This document shows positions 26,816 to 34,847 of a DNA stretch of 64,000 nt, piece after piece (position 1 is the stretch's first letter; every line of letters starts with the position of its first letter). Source of the stretch: an uncultured Bacteroidales bacterium (GTDB lineage Bacteria > Bacteroidota > Bacteroidia > Bacteroidales > Paludibacteraceae). Below the pieces are notes generated by a model, which worked only from the letters and a program-made list of their open reading frames with translations, searched no databases and was not told the origin of the DNA. A program made the translations under genes and the position numbers. The stretch is from the NCBI GenBank assembly GCA_934728255.1, contig CAKVEC010000001.1:248001-312000 (forward strand), read 5' to 3'.

Positions 26816-27214
26816 GTGAGGCATCGGTTCTACATATTCTTGTTGTTTGCTGTCAGTGCGGTTTTGCGCTTTAACGGCTATCCTCCGCATATACAGGAGA
26901 GTAGGGGGGATGAGCAGGCAATGCTCATCACGGAGCAGGCACAAACCTTCTCCGAGGTGGATTATGTATCCGATTTTGCTTTGTCCGGATATTCTCCCGC
27001 ATTAGCGAACAATGCGTTGGGGCGTCGCTATGAAACACATTCGCGCACGGTGCAGAATGATTACACCAGTATGCGCACTCCTAATTTTGCCCTTTCAATA
27101 GCCGGAGAAACGGCATTTTCTCATCGTTTGAATACCGATATATCATGTGCAGAGGCATTGGTTGTCGGCCTGCCTGCCGAAGATATATCTTTTCCCTTCA
27201 ATACATTCTGGTAA
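26816..27214 (+). CDS. Small exported protein of unknown function
   Basis: A 132-residue open frame starting at GTG, with a hydrophobic signal-like N-terminus (RHRFYIFLLFAVSAVLRFNG) followed by a polar, low-complexity body without cysteine motifs or known domains. It is not recognised. Its neighbours are the NUDIX gene upstream and a 51-residue membrane peptide downstream. The GTG start and lack of a clear ribosome-binding site keep confidence moderate; the long open frame on the strand of its neighbours and the signal-like start are the reasons to keep it. Confidence 0.45.
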   Translation: MRHRFYIFLLFAVSAVLRFNGYPPHIQESRGDEQAMLITEQAQTFSEVDYVSDFALSGYSPALANNALGRRYETHSRTVQNDYTSMRTPNFALSIAGETAFSHRLNTDISCAEALVVGLPAEDISFPFNTFW

Positions 27215-27357
27215 TTGCTCGCTTTGTAAGGTGTGCATACTCTATGGTTGAGTATGCCCTGTATGGAGACGATGCGTCCCGCGTCGTCATAGTATGTATA
27301 TTGTCAATACGGCAATTTACAAATTTCCCCATTTACAAACTTACAAATTGACTCTAT

Positions 27358-27513
27358 ATGGATACTTCAATTATTATCCTGACATTGGTCTTTTTGGCGA
27401 TGTTCATTGTGCCTTTCTGTGTGATTGGTTTGATGAATCGTCATAAGGGAACAAAGCACGGTCAGGAAAATGCAACGACAGAGTCGGCGGAATCCGACAA
27501 GTCTGGTAAATAA
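27358..27513 (+). CDS. 51-residue single-pass membrane protein, unknown function
   Basis: ATG at 27358 opens a 51-codon frame ending with TAA at 27511-27513. The product has one N-terminal membrane segment (IIILTLVFLAMFIVPFCVIG) followed by a charged hydrophilic tail (NRHKGTKHGQENATTESAES). An intrinsic terminator 29 bp after the stop supports a real transcription unit ending here. Short membrane proteins of this shape with unknown function are frequent in Bacteroidota. Confidence 0.6.
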   Translation: MDTSIIILTLVFLAMFIVPFCVIGLMNRHKGTKHGQENATTESAESDKSGK

Positions 27514-27541
27514 AGATAAAAAACAATTAACAATAGATGGG

Positions 27542-27572
27542 TAAGGCTGCCGAAAAGGGCAGCCTTATTTTG
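27542..27572 (+). terminator. Intrinsic terminator
   Basis: TAAGGCTGCC (27542-27551) pairs perfectly with GGCAGCCTTA (27558-27567) around GAAAAG, followed by TTTTGTT. It ends the transcription unit of the NUDIX gene and the two small genes after it. Confidence 0.85.
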
Positions 27573-27574
27573 TT

Positions 27575-27618
27575 ATAGGATACGCATAGGATGCGCATAG
27601 GATAGGTATAGGACAGGG
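27575..27618. repeat. 11-bp repeat array (ATAGGAT type, 4 units)
   Basis: ATAGGATACGC, ATAGGATGCGC, ATAGGATAGGT, ATAGGACAGGG in exact 11-bp register, followed by a partial TAGGATG. The array lies just after the terminator, between convergent genes. Confidence 0.88.
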
Positions 27619-27668
27619 TAGGATGTTTGTTAATCTTATTTTATAATATCCTAACCTTGCCACCCACG

Positions 27669-28139
27669 TTATTGTTTGAGCAAGCGAACTACATTCGTAT
27701 TGATTTGCAGCAGATAGGTGCCGGTGCTCAAAGATTCTGCTGATAGCGTATTAGATCCTTCATAGAGCATAACGGCTTGTAGGAATTGTCCGTTTGTGGT
27801 ATAGATACGTGCTATGCTCTTTTGCTCTATACCGCTGATTGTCAGTGTACCGGTGGTCGGATTCGGATAAATGGAAATACCGGTTTCCTGTACGGCATCT
27901 ATATCGGAAGTGGATTTTTCTGCAAAGCGGATATGTTGTAATTTCCCCATTGCTTCTGCTCCCAACCGCATTCCGCTATGCGAAATGAGAAAGACTGAAT
28001 CGGACGAAAATTCCAGTTTGCCAATAGCAGCCAAATCCGTTTCTGTTTCTTTTCCGGACGGGTAGAGCAGCACCAACTCGTGTGCTGCATATCCAAACAA
28101 TGGCAGCAAAAGCATTATAAATAGAAAACACTTTTTCAT
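27669..28139 (-). CDS. Small exported protein with type IX secretion C-terminal domain
   Basis: The ATG at 28139 gives a 156-residue protein with signal peptide MKKCFLFIMLLLPLFGYA; a longer frame runs up to 28220 but would overlap ftsY and lacks a signal. The last 75 residues are a type A sorting domain: ISIYPNPTTGTLTISG near residue 87, then a beta-rich end STGTYLLQINTNVVRLLKQ. Such domains direct proteins through the type IX system to the cell surface. The remaining cargo part is only about 60 residues with no recognised domain. It starts 20 bp after the ftsY stop in the same direction. Confidence 0.8.
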   Translation of the reverse strand: MKKCFLFIMLLLPLFGYAAHELVLLYPSGKETETDLAAIGKLEFSSDSVFLISHSGMRLGAEAMGKLQHIRFAEKSTSDIDAVQETGISIYPNPTTGTLTISGIEQKSIARIYTTNGQFLQAVMLYEGSNTLSAESLSTGTYLLQINTNVVRLLKQ

Positions 28140-28158
28140 AACGTGCAATTTTGTGTGT

Positions 28159-29106
28159 TTATAGCAGTGATTTAACAAACTCTTCTTTGTTGAATGCTTG
28201 CAGATCTTCCATCTTTTCACCCAATCCGATATAGCGCACAGGTATCTTGAATTGGTCGCTGATACCTATTACCACACCGCCTTTTGCTGTACCGTCCAAC
28301 TTTGTGATTGCCAGCGAACTGACTTGTGTCGCAGCCGTAAATTGCCGTGCCTGCTCAAACGCATTCTGCCCTGTACTGCCGTCCAAAACGAGCATCACAT
28401 CATGCGGTGCATCGGGCACGACCTTTTGCATCACATTCTTTATTTTGGTCAGTTCGTTCATCAGATTCACTTTGTTGTGCAAGCGTCCGGCGGTATCTAT
28501 CAGCACCACATCTGCATCATTGGCTTTCGCACTGGCTAATGTATCATATGCCACACTGGCAGGATCGGAACCTTGTTGCTGCTTGATAACCGGTACACCG
28601 ACCCGCTCGCCCCAGATACATAGTTGCTCCACGGCTGCCGCACGGAATGTGTCTGCCGCACCGAGATAGACCTTTTTGCCTGCTTTTTTGTATTGATAAG
28701 CCAGTTTCCCGATGGTTGTCGTCTTGCCCACGCCGTTTACGCCCACCACCATAATAACGTATGGTTTGCAAGGTAGCGGGGCATCAAAATCGAATACATC
28801 GCCGGTGTTGTTTTCGGCAAGCAATGCAGCAATCTCTTCTACCAGAATCCGGTGCAGTTCGTCTGTTCCAAGGTATTTGTCGCGTTTTACGCGTGCCTGT
28901 ATGCGTTCTATGATACGCAGCGTGGTCTCCACACCCACATCGGAGGTGATGAGTGCTTCTTCCAAATTGTCAAGCACATCATCATCCACCGTGCTTTTGC
29001 CGGCGATAGCCCGTCCGATTTTGCTCAATACCGACTCTTTGGACTTTTCCAGTCCCTTATCCAAAGTCTCTTTTTTCTCTTTCCCGAATAACCCGAAAAA
29101 TGCCAT
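28159..29106 (-). CDS. ftsY: Signal recognition particle receptor FtsY
   Basis: A 315-residue SRP GTPase of the NG type. It has the N-domain four-helix bundle, GVNGVGKTTTIGKLA (G1) near residue 122, the DTFRAAAVEQL box, DTAGRLHNK (G3), ITKLDGTAKGG (G4) and GLGEKMEDL near the end. The acidic membrane-binding A domain of enteric FtsY is absent, as is usual in Bacteroidota. It docks ribosome-SRP complexes at the membrane. It starts 3 bp after the stop of the phosphoglycosyl transferase, so it appears to be read from the surface-polysaccharide operon promoter at 30.95-30.98 kb. Confidence 0.97.
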   Translation of the reverse strand: MAFFGLFGKEKKETLDKGLEKSKESVLSKIGRAIAGKSTVDDDVLDNLEEALITSDVGVETTLRIIERIQARVKRDKYLGTDELHRILVEEIAALLAENNTGDVFDFDAPLPCKPYVIMVVGVNGVGKTTTIGKLAYQYKKAGKKVYLGAADTFRAAAVEQLCIWGERVGVPVIKQQQGSDPASVAYDTLASAKANDADVVLIDTAGRLHNKVNLMNELTKIKNVMQKVVPDAPHDVMLVLDGSTGQNAFEQARQFTAATQVSSLAITKLDGTAKGGVVIGISDQFKIPVRYIGLGEKMEDLQAFNKEEFVKSLL

Positions 29107-29109
29107 ATT

Positions 29110-29700
29110 TTATTCTGTTATGATTACCTTAAAAGTATTGATTATTAATTTAAAATCACCCCATAGTGAATGATGTGCTACATAGTCGAGATTTATACGC
29201 AATTTGTCTTGCATAATCACATCGGTGTAGTATTGTTCTGGATTTACTTGCAATGCTAATACTTCATTTTCATTGCGATATTTGATAGATGCCGCATCAG
29301 TAATCCCTGGACGAATATCCAAAACATGCAACTGTTCTGGGGTGTATATATCTACATATTTTCGTACTTCCGGACGAGGACCAACAAACGACATATCTCC
29401 CACAAAGACATTGATAAGTTGTGGCAACTCGTCCAACTTTAGTTTGCGGATGTAGTAGCCTGCTCTTGTTACGCGCGGGTCATGTCCGCCTATAGTAATC
29501 AACCCACGCTTGTCGCTGTCGGTGTACATAGAGCGGAACTTATAGATACGAAAATCCTTATTATAGCGTCCTACCCGTACTTGGCGATAGAATACAGGTC
29601 CCTTAGAATCTATTTTCACCCACAATGCTACCACTAAAAGCAAGGGACTCAAGCACAATAATCCTACTGCCGAAAGTACTATGTCGCAAAATCGCTTCAT
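29110..29700 (-). CDS. Phosphoglycosyl transferase (PglC/WcaJ-type sugar transferase)
   Basis: A 196-residue short-form bacterial sugar transferase. It has an N-terminal re-entrant helix (KRFCDIVLSAVGLLCLSPLL), KGPVFYRQVRVGRYNKDFRI, YKFRSM, the catalytic KLDELPQLINVFVGDMSFVG, PRPE, and RPGITDAAS. It transfers a sugar phosphate from a UDP-sugar to undecaprenyl phosphate, starting a lipid-linked repeat unit. The aminotransferase gene upstream overlaps by one base (29700). With the PglF-type dehydratase at 13.4 kb this suggests a bacillosamine- or amino-deoxy-sugar-initiated glycan. Confidence 0.93.
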   Translation of the reverse strand: MKRFCDIVLSAVGLLCLSPLLLVVALWVKIDSKGPVFYRQVRVGRYNKDFRIYKFRSMYTDSDKRGLITIGGHDPRVTRAGYYIRKLKLDELPQLINVFVGDMSFVGPRPEVRKYVDIYTPEQLHVLDIRPGITDAASIKYRNENEVLALQVNPEQYYTDVIMQDKLRINLDYVAHHSLWGDFKLIINTFKVIITE

Positions 29701-30914
29701 TATCTTTCTTGTACTATATCGATATAGTTTTCTATGATGTACGCCACGTCTTCATCTGTCAGACGTGTGTGCAGAGGCAATGTTATTTCATTGACAAAAT
29801 GCGCATAGGCATTGGGATAGTTGGCTATATCGAAGCCCATATTGCGGTATGCGGTCATCATAGGCAATGGCTTGTAATGTACATTGGTCGCAATACCACG
29901 TTCTGCCATTTTCACGATAATATCCTGCCGCTTGTCTGTATCTGCACCGGGTATGCGGGTGATATATAGGTGTCCGGATGACTGATGGATGTCATTGTAA
30001 TGATCCAGTACATCAATACCTAATGGTTTGAAAGCGGTATCATAGCGTTGGATAATCTCTTTGCGACGTGCTAACAATGTCGGGTAACGCTTCATTTGCA
30101 CCAAGCCTATGGCAGCCATAATGTCTGTCATGTTGCATTTGTACCACGGACCGACGATGTCATATTCCCATGCGCCTAATTTCGTCTTAGCAAGAGCATC
30201 TTTGGATTGTCCGTGCAGAGAGTATAGTTGGGCTTGGTGATATAGTTCCTCATTGTCGATACCATCTATCGGACGCCATGTCAGTGCTCCACCTTCTGCT
30301 GTAGTCAAATTCTTGACTGCATGGAAAGAAAAGGCGGTGAAGTCTGCTACAGAACCTATCATTTTCCCTCTCCATTGCGCTCCGAAGGCATGTGCTCCGT
30401 CTGCACAGATGGCGATACGCCCTATTGAGGCTTGTATCTTGTTAGAAGGGTGGAACAGGGACTTTTTGCGTTCTACTATTTGGAATATCTTATCATAGTC
30501 GCACGGGATACCTGCCAAATCCACAGGAATAATCGCTTTGGTGCGTTCATTGATAGCCGCTTCCATAGCCGCATAGTCCATTTGCAAACTATTGGGCTGT
30601 ATATCCACTAAAACAAGTTTGGCACCCACGTGACATACCACCGATGCCGATGCTGTATAGGTGTAAGCAGGAACAATCACTTCATCTCCGTCACCTATGC
30701 CCAACAGACGTAGTGCCATTTCTGCACATGCTGTCTGCGAGTTCAGACATACGGCTTTAGGAACACCGACAAAGTCGGCTATCTGCCGTTCAAACTCTTT
30801 GGTACGCGGACCAGTAGTAATCCAACCACTTAAAATAGCATCCGCTACTTCACGTACTTCCGCCTCGGTCATATCAGGTGGGGAAAAAGGAATATTTCTT
30901 AATTTCATATTCAT
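29700..30914 (-). CDS. DegT/DnrJ/EryC1/StrS-type sugar aminotransferase
   Basis: A 404-residue PLP-dependent aminotransferase for nucleotide-linked keto sugars. ADGAHAFGAQWRGKMIG contains the PLP-binding Asp region, and FSFHAVKNLTTAEGGALTW holds the Schiff-base lysine. The N-terminal SPPDMTEAEVREVADAILSG is typical. It would aminate the 4-keto sugar made by a PglF-type dehydratase. It is the first gene of a transcription unit with its own promoter at 30951-30981 and overlaps the phosphoglycosyl transferase by one base. Confidence 0.93.
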   Translation of the reverse strand: MNMKLRNIPFSPPDMTEAEVREVADAILSGWITTGPRTKEFERQIADFVGVPKAVCLNSQTACAEMALRLLGIGDGDEVIVPAYTYTASASVVCHVGAKLVLVDIQPNSLQMDYAAMEAAINERTKAIIPVDLAGIPCDYDKIFQIVERKKSLFHPSNKIQASIGRIAICADGAHAFGAQWRGKMIGSVADFTAFSFHAVKNLTTAEGGALTWRPIDGIDNEELYHQAQLYSLHGQSKDALAKTKLGAWEYDIVGPWYKCNMTDIMAAIGLVQMKRYPTLLARRKEIIQRYDTAFKPLGIDVLDHYNDIHQSSGHLYITRIPGADTDKRQDIIVKMAERGIATNVHYKPLPMMTAYRNMGFDIANYPNAYAHFVNEITLPLHTRLTDEDVAYIIENYIDIVQER

Positions 30915-30950
30915 AAATTATAGATGAGTAGAATTTCTTGTTCTTGTCCG

Positions 30951-30981
30951 CAAAGTTACATCTTTTGTTCGGGATATGCAA
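30951..30981 (-). promoter_or_regulatory. Bacteroidota-type promoter of the aminotransferase unit
   Basis: On the minus strand TTG (30979-30981), 20 bp, TAACTTTG (30951-30958), about 37 bp before the start codon. It would drive the aminotransferase, phosphoglycosyl transferase, ftsY and the small type IX protein. Confidence 0.75.
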
Positions 30982-31013
30982 CTAAAGTATATCGTTATTT
31001 TAGTTTTACGTCA

Positions 31014-32033
31014 TTATTTGGAGTCATATTTATTGCGAATGGTATGAACTAATCCTGCATATAGACCATTTATCGTGCCAATACCATAGGAGATGTGTAC
31101 ACAAGGGAATAGGATAAGGAGCGGTAGAATGTACTTAGGAGAATGGTGCTGTGTGGCTTTGATGGCAGCAAAGAATGCACAAAGAAGATATATGCAGATT
31201 CCTGCCAGGTATATCCACAAGAACGGATGCCAAATGGCAGATAGTACTGCACCCAATAGAAGTCCAAGTACAAAAATGAGCGGTATCAGATGGCGCAGAC
31301 CAATGGCTGCTCTGTCTATGTAAAAAAGTTGCCCTATAGATTGTCCGTTGGCATACATCTGCCGACAAGATGATTGTATGGTTGGGCGAGCGTAATAGAA
31401 TATCTTGATATTCGGGTCGTAGTAGATTTCGTATCCTGCTTTGTGTATGCGTGAGTTGTACTCGTTATCCTCTCCTCTCGGCAAGTCTTCGCGCATACCT
31501 CCTATTTGCTCAATTATTCTTCGCGGAAAGGCTCCAAAAGGTACCGTGTCTACATTACCTGCCTTATCTCCAACACGGAATGTGGCTCCTCCAATGCCAA
31601 AACGAGAGTGGTTGAGGAGTGCATTGCACACTGCCCATGTGGAGTCGTTTTGTGCCTGAATTAAAACCCCCCCCCCAACATTACCGCGTTTGGTATTTGC
31701 TTTCAAATGACTGATACATAGTGAAATGTATTCGCTATTGTATGTAGCGTGTGCGTCTAAGCGGACTATATAGGGGGCATCGGAGTTGGCAACACCTATA
31801 TTGAATGCCACAGATTGTATCTTTTGGGGATTATTGAGTAGGCGTATGTTAGGATAGTAAGTATGATATTCATTGACAATCGCGCAGGTTTTGTCCTTAC
31901 TGCCACCATCAATAACCATAATATCCATCTCTGTGAGCGGAAAAGTCTGTGCTATGACAGAATCCAAGCATTGTGCAATGAACTTCTCTTCATTGAGGGT
32001 GGGAATGATGACGGCTACTTGATAGATATTCAT
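31014..32033 (-). CDS. Glycosyltransferase family 2 (ExoA-like) with internal G10 tract
   Basis: A 339-residue GT-A glycosyltransferase. VAVIIPTLNEEKFIAQCLDS, VIDGGSKDKTCAIV and YIVRLDAHATY (metal-binding DxD-like) are in the first 95 residues; DLPRGEDNEYNSRIHKAGYE is the acceptor region; three hydrophobic segments lie at the C-terminus (about 240-325). This layout is that of succinoglycan-type ExoA enzymes that extend membrane-linked glycans. Codons 120-122 are GGG GGG GGG followed by GTT, forming a run of ten G on the coding strand. Gain or loss of one G would shift the frame and stop the enzyme near residue 120-130, so expression may be phase variable. Confidence 0.88.
   Translation of the reverse strand: MNIYQVAVIIPTLNEEKFIAQCLDSVIAQTFPLTEMDIMVIDGGSKDKTCAIVNEYHTYYPNIRLLNNPQKIQSVAFNIGVANSDAPYIVRLDAHATYNSEYISLCISHLKANTKRGNVGGGVLIQAQNDSTWAVCNALLNHSRFGIGGATFRVGDKAGNVDTVPFGAFPRRIIEQIGGMREDLPRGEDNEYNSRIHKAGYEIYYDPNIKIFYYARPTIQSSCRQMYANGQSIGQLFYIDRAAIGLRHLIPLIFVLGLLLGAVLSAIWHPFLWIYLAGICIYLLCAFFAAIKATQHHSPKYILPLLILFPCVHISYGIGTINGLYAGLVHTIRNKYDSK
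31667..31676 (-). repeat. Homopolymer G10 (coding strand) inside a glycosyltransferase gene
   Basis: Ten consecutive C on the plus strand, G10 in the mRNA sense, encoding Gly-Gly-Gly plus the first base of Val. It is the longest G/C run seen in the window (others reach seven). Such tracts slip during replication and are the classic basis of phase variation in surface-glycan genes. Confidence 0.85.
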
Positions 32034-32202
32034 ATTGTTTTCTGCGTAATTCTATATATTGTGTGGTGTTTTTTACAAAAGGAAATACGTATAGTTTTGC
32101 TATGTAAAGATACTTTGCATTAGTGGTGGGTAAGCCTGATATTCCTATTAAGAATACCACGTAAACTTGTATCGATATTGTTCCATTAGAATGAAACTAT
32201 TG

Positions 32203-33093
32203 TCAAAACTTTAATTTTACACAAGAGTGTTTCTCTCGTTTGTTTATGGGCGGCATTTGCATATAATCCCCATATAATTTGCGTAGATATGCATCATAAT
32301 TATGCGGCAGCGGGGCTTGTATGCCGGCAAATGTATGTTCTACTGCCGGTAAAAAGTCCTCGAGCGGATGTATTTCCCCGAAATAATGCCCTCGTCCTGT
32401 AGGAATTGTTACATCTTTTGTTTCTCGTTTTGCATATTTGGAAGCCAATCGGTCGCAGAATGTATACAAGCGGGAACAATCAAACAGCCACGAACCGATA
32501 TGTCCAATGCGTAATCGATGATTGATTTTCTTGCGTCCCTCTTTGGACGCACGCAGTACTTGGGTTGCATAGCAATTGCGACCCTTGTATAGGCTGATGC
32601 ACAATGCTATATATTGCAATAGGTTTAGCCAAAAGCCGTGCCACAAGCGCAGTAGGTGACTATCTGGTATATTCTCTATAGGAAACACATCAATGGCTAT
32701 CTCGTGTTGTGCATCAGGTTGATCATATATAGTCGTAAAAATAGTTCCTCGTTTGCCTAATTTGATAAATGGGGTATTGGTATGTGTGGAGATATTTGGT
32801 CCCGTGTAGGTATATTTATCACCATATTCCTGCTGCATTATAGTAGGGAGGCGGTCATAGTCGGCGCGCATCATCATCACATCCAAATCATCATCCCAAG
32901 GAATAAAACCATTGTGCCGCACGGCCCCCAGACAACTGCCTCCGCCGAGCATCACGGTCAGCCCGTGTTTTTTGCAGGCTGCGAGTACATCCTTGTATAT
33001 CTCAAGCAATGTCTGTTTCAGTTGTGCCGATTCATTCTCTGTCAGTTCACGTATAGGAAGCGAAGAATGTAATATCAATTCTGCTAAGTTCAT
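32203..33093 (-). CDS. LicD family phosphotransferase
   Basis: A 296-residue protein of the LicD/Fukutin family, nucleotidyltransferase-fold enzymes that transfer phosphocholine, phosphoribitol or related groups from CDP donors to glycans. GLTVMLGGGSCLGAVRHNGF followed by IPWDDDLDVMMMRADYDRL holds the GxGS and DDD motifs near residues 46-80. It overlaps the epimerase gene by 4 bp (ATGA) and lies in one unit with an IspD-like cytidylyltransferase, the enzyme type that would make a CDP-linked donor. The exact group transferred is not determined. Confidence 0.9.
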   Translation of the reverse strand: MNLAELILHSSLPIRELTENESAQLKQTLLEIYKDVLAACKKHGLTVMLGGGSCLGAVRHNGFIPWDDDLDVMMMRADYDRLPTIMQQEYGDKYTYTGPNISTHTNTPFIKLGKRGTIFTTIYDQPDAQHEIAIDVFPIENIPDSHLLRLWHGFWLNLLQYIALCISLYKGRNCYATQVLRASKEGRKKINHRLRIGHIGSWLFDCSRLYTFCDRLASKYAKRETKDVTIPTGRGHYFGEIHPLEDFLPAVEHTFAGIQAPLPHNYDAYLRKLYGDYMQMPPINKREKHSCVKLKF

Positions 33094-34130
33094 TTTAATC
33101 CATTAATAGTTTTCGTAAAAGCCGTTGTTATGTTGTTTTTCGGTTCCCAGCCTAATTTACGTAATTTATTGCTAAGCAGTTTTATTTTCATTTCAGGATT
33201 ATATCCTAATCGGGCTGTATCTATACTCAAATCAAACATAACTTTAGTCGTCCCGTCTGACAATCCTGCAACTATTTGTGCCATCTCGGCTATGGAGCAA
33301 GTAGTATCTTCATTGGCTACATTGTATGTTTCGCCTGCAACTCCTTTAATGCAAAGAAGTAATAATGCTGATACAGCGTCTGTTAAATAGCAATAATCGC
33401 GTATAGTAGTACCTTTCGTATGTAAGACAATATCTTGTTTTGCAGCAACAGCACGGGCAAATTGGGCATATACACGGTTATCTGTCGGTTCAAAGCCTGC
33501 TCCGAAAGTTTGTGCCAATCGAGCAATCACAATAGGTACATTATACTCTGCGTAATACGATTGGCACATACATTCCGCCATACGTTTCCCCTCCGAATAT
33601 GAACTTCGTACACTCGTCCAATCAATTCGTCCATTGCTTTCTTCCGGAACTTCAAATGTGTCGGGATTACCATATACCTCCAAAGACGAAGTATATATCA
33701 CTTTTTTTATATTTTTGTTCTGTGCAAAGGACAAAATGTTTTGCGTACCGATGAGAGCCGTTTTTATAGTCTCAACAGGTTTGCTGACAAAATCTTGTGA
33801 GGTGGTTGTACTGGCGCAATGTATAATGTAATCAATAGGCTTATCGTATACGATCGGTGTACATATATCGCCCACAATCCATTCGATGTTTTCGTCTATA
33901 TATCCCATCAATTTGTGCTGTGCTTTCTCTTTATTGCGTATGTGGGCTACAATGTGTATGGCGGTATTGTTGTGATGGCTATAGGTCTGTAGTACCTTTA
34001 TTATCATTGTACCGATCATTCCTGTAGCACCGGTAATAAGTATCGTTCTGTCTGCCATCTCTTTGAGAAATGGGCAACCAATCAGTGTTTCCTCAATGTC
34101 TGCAATAACCTGTTTGTTTTCCATAATCAA
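33090..34130 (-). CDS. NAD-dependent epimerase/dehydratase (extended SDR)
   Basis: A 346-residue extended short-chain dehydrogenase. The NAD site is TILITGATGMIGTMII near residue 28, VGDIC marks the adenine-binding Asp, and the active site has SSLEVYG and YSEGKRMAE (Tyr-x-x-x-Lys). In LicD loci this enzyme type is found with an IspD-like cytidylyltransferase; together they may produce a CDP-activated polyol or sugar. It overlaps the neighbours on both sides by 4 bp, so the three genes are tightly coupled. Confidence 0.88.
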   Translation of the reverse strand: MIMENKQVIADIEETLIGCPFLKEMADRTILITGATGMIGTMIIKVLQTYSHHNNTAIHIVAHIRNKEKAQHKLMGYIDENIEWIVGDICTPIVYDKPIDYIIHCASTTTSQDFVSKPVETIKTALIGTQNILSFAQNKNIKKVIYTSSLEVYGNPDTFEVPEESNGRIDWTSVRSSYSEGKRMAECMCQSYYAEYNVPIVIARLAQTFGAGFEPTDNRVYAQFARAVAAKQDIVLHTKGTTIRDYCYLTDAVSALLLLCIKGVAGETYNVANEDTTCSIAEMAQIVAGLSDGTTKVMFDLSIDTARLGYNPEMKIKLLSNKLRKLGWEPKNNITTAFTKTINGLK

Positions 34131-34843
34131 AGACCGAAAATTTGTTGATTTTCATGTACATCGCATAGTGCACGGAATGTATAAAAATCAGCGGGGGTGG
34201 TTATTTTTATGTTATCATAGTTGCCCTCTACGGTGTACAGACTATGTCCGTACTGTTTCATTAGCGAAGCTGAATCTATGGTATTGGTGTTTCCTTCGCG
34301 CTGTGCTTGTCGATGCGCAGATAGCAGTTCGCTTTGGATAAAACATTGTGGTGCTTTTGCGTGGAAACACTTGCTGCGATCTGTAATGGTTCGTATCTGT
34401 CCGTTTTCTATAGTAACGATTGTTTCTATTGCAGGAACCACTGTTATTGCAGAACCATATTTATGTACGCTTTCGATGCAATTGGATATAAGATGATCGC
34501 TTACAAACGGACGCACGCCGTCATGTATCAATACCACTGAATCGGCGGGACAGTATTTCTCTAATTCTGTCAGACCATTATAAATAGATTGTTGCCCGGT
34601 TTCTCCTCCTTCTACAATCCAATGCACCTTTGTCAAATTATATTTTGTCACCAATTGGTTCATATAGTCTATCCAATCGGCTTTACATGCCACTACGATA
34701 TTGTCAATCATTCTATGGTTTTGGAAATTCTCCAAAGTATAGACGATGATCTCTTTCCCATACAATTGCAAAAACTGTTTAGGACGACTTGTGGTATTCA
34801 TACGGTTACCACTACCTCCTGCAAATATAACAACGTTATTCAT
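34127..34843 (-). CDS. IspD/TarI-type cytidylyltransferase
   Basis: A 238-residue CTP:sugar- or polyol-phosphate cytidylyltransferase. VVIFAGGSGNRMNTTSRPKQ is the nucleotide-binding loop, VVLIHDGVRPFVSDHLI the metal-binding region, and KAPQCFIQSELL the conserved later motif. In sequence alone it could be the isoprenoid enzyme IspD, but its position between a GT2 and an SDR-LicD pair fits a TarI-like enzyme that makes CDP-ribitol or a similar donor for LicD. It overlaps the SDR gene by 4 bp. Confidence 0.85.
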   Translation of the reverse strand: MNNVVIFAGGSGNRMNTTSRPKQFLQLYGKEIIVYTLENFQNHRMIDNIVVACKADWIDYMNQLVTKYNLTKVHWIVEGGETGQQSIYNGLTELEKYCPADSVVLIHDGVRPFVSDHLISNCIESVHKYGSAITVVPAIETIVTIENGQIRTITDRSKCFHAKAPQCFIQSELLSAHRQAQREGNTNTIDSASLMKQYGHSLYTVEGNYDNIKITTPADFYTFRALCDVHENQQIFGL

Positions 34844-34847
34844 AAAT

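Noticed and set aside
27575..27626. The 11-bp arrays as a CRISPR array
   Set aside because: Units are 11 bp without spacers, and no cas genes are present. CRISPR repeats are 23-50 bp and separated by unique spacers.
31667..31676. The G10 tract as a simple sequencing error
   Set aside because: The frame is intact across it and the flanking protein matches the GT2 family on both sides, so the length as given is consistent; an error would have broken the frame unless it were a multiple of three.
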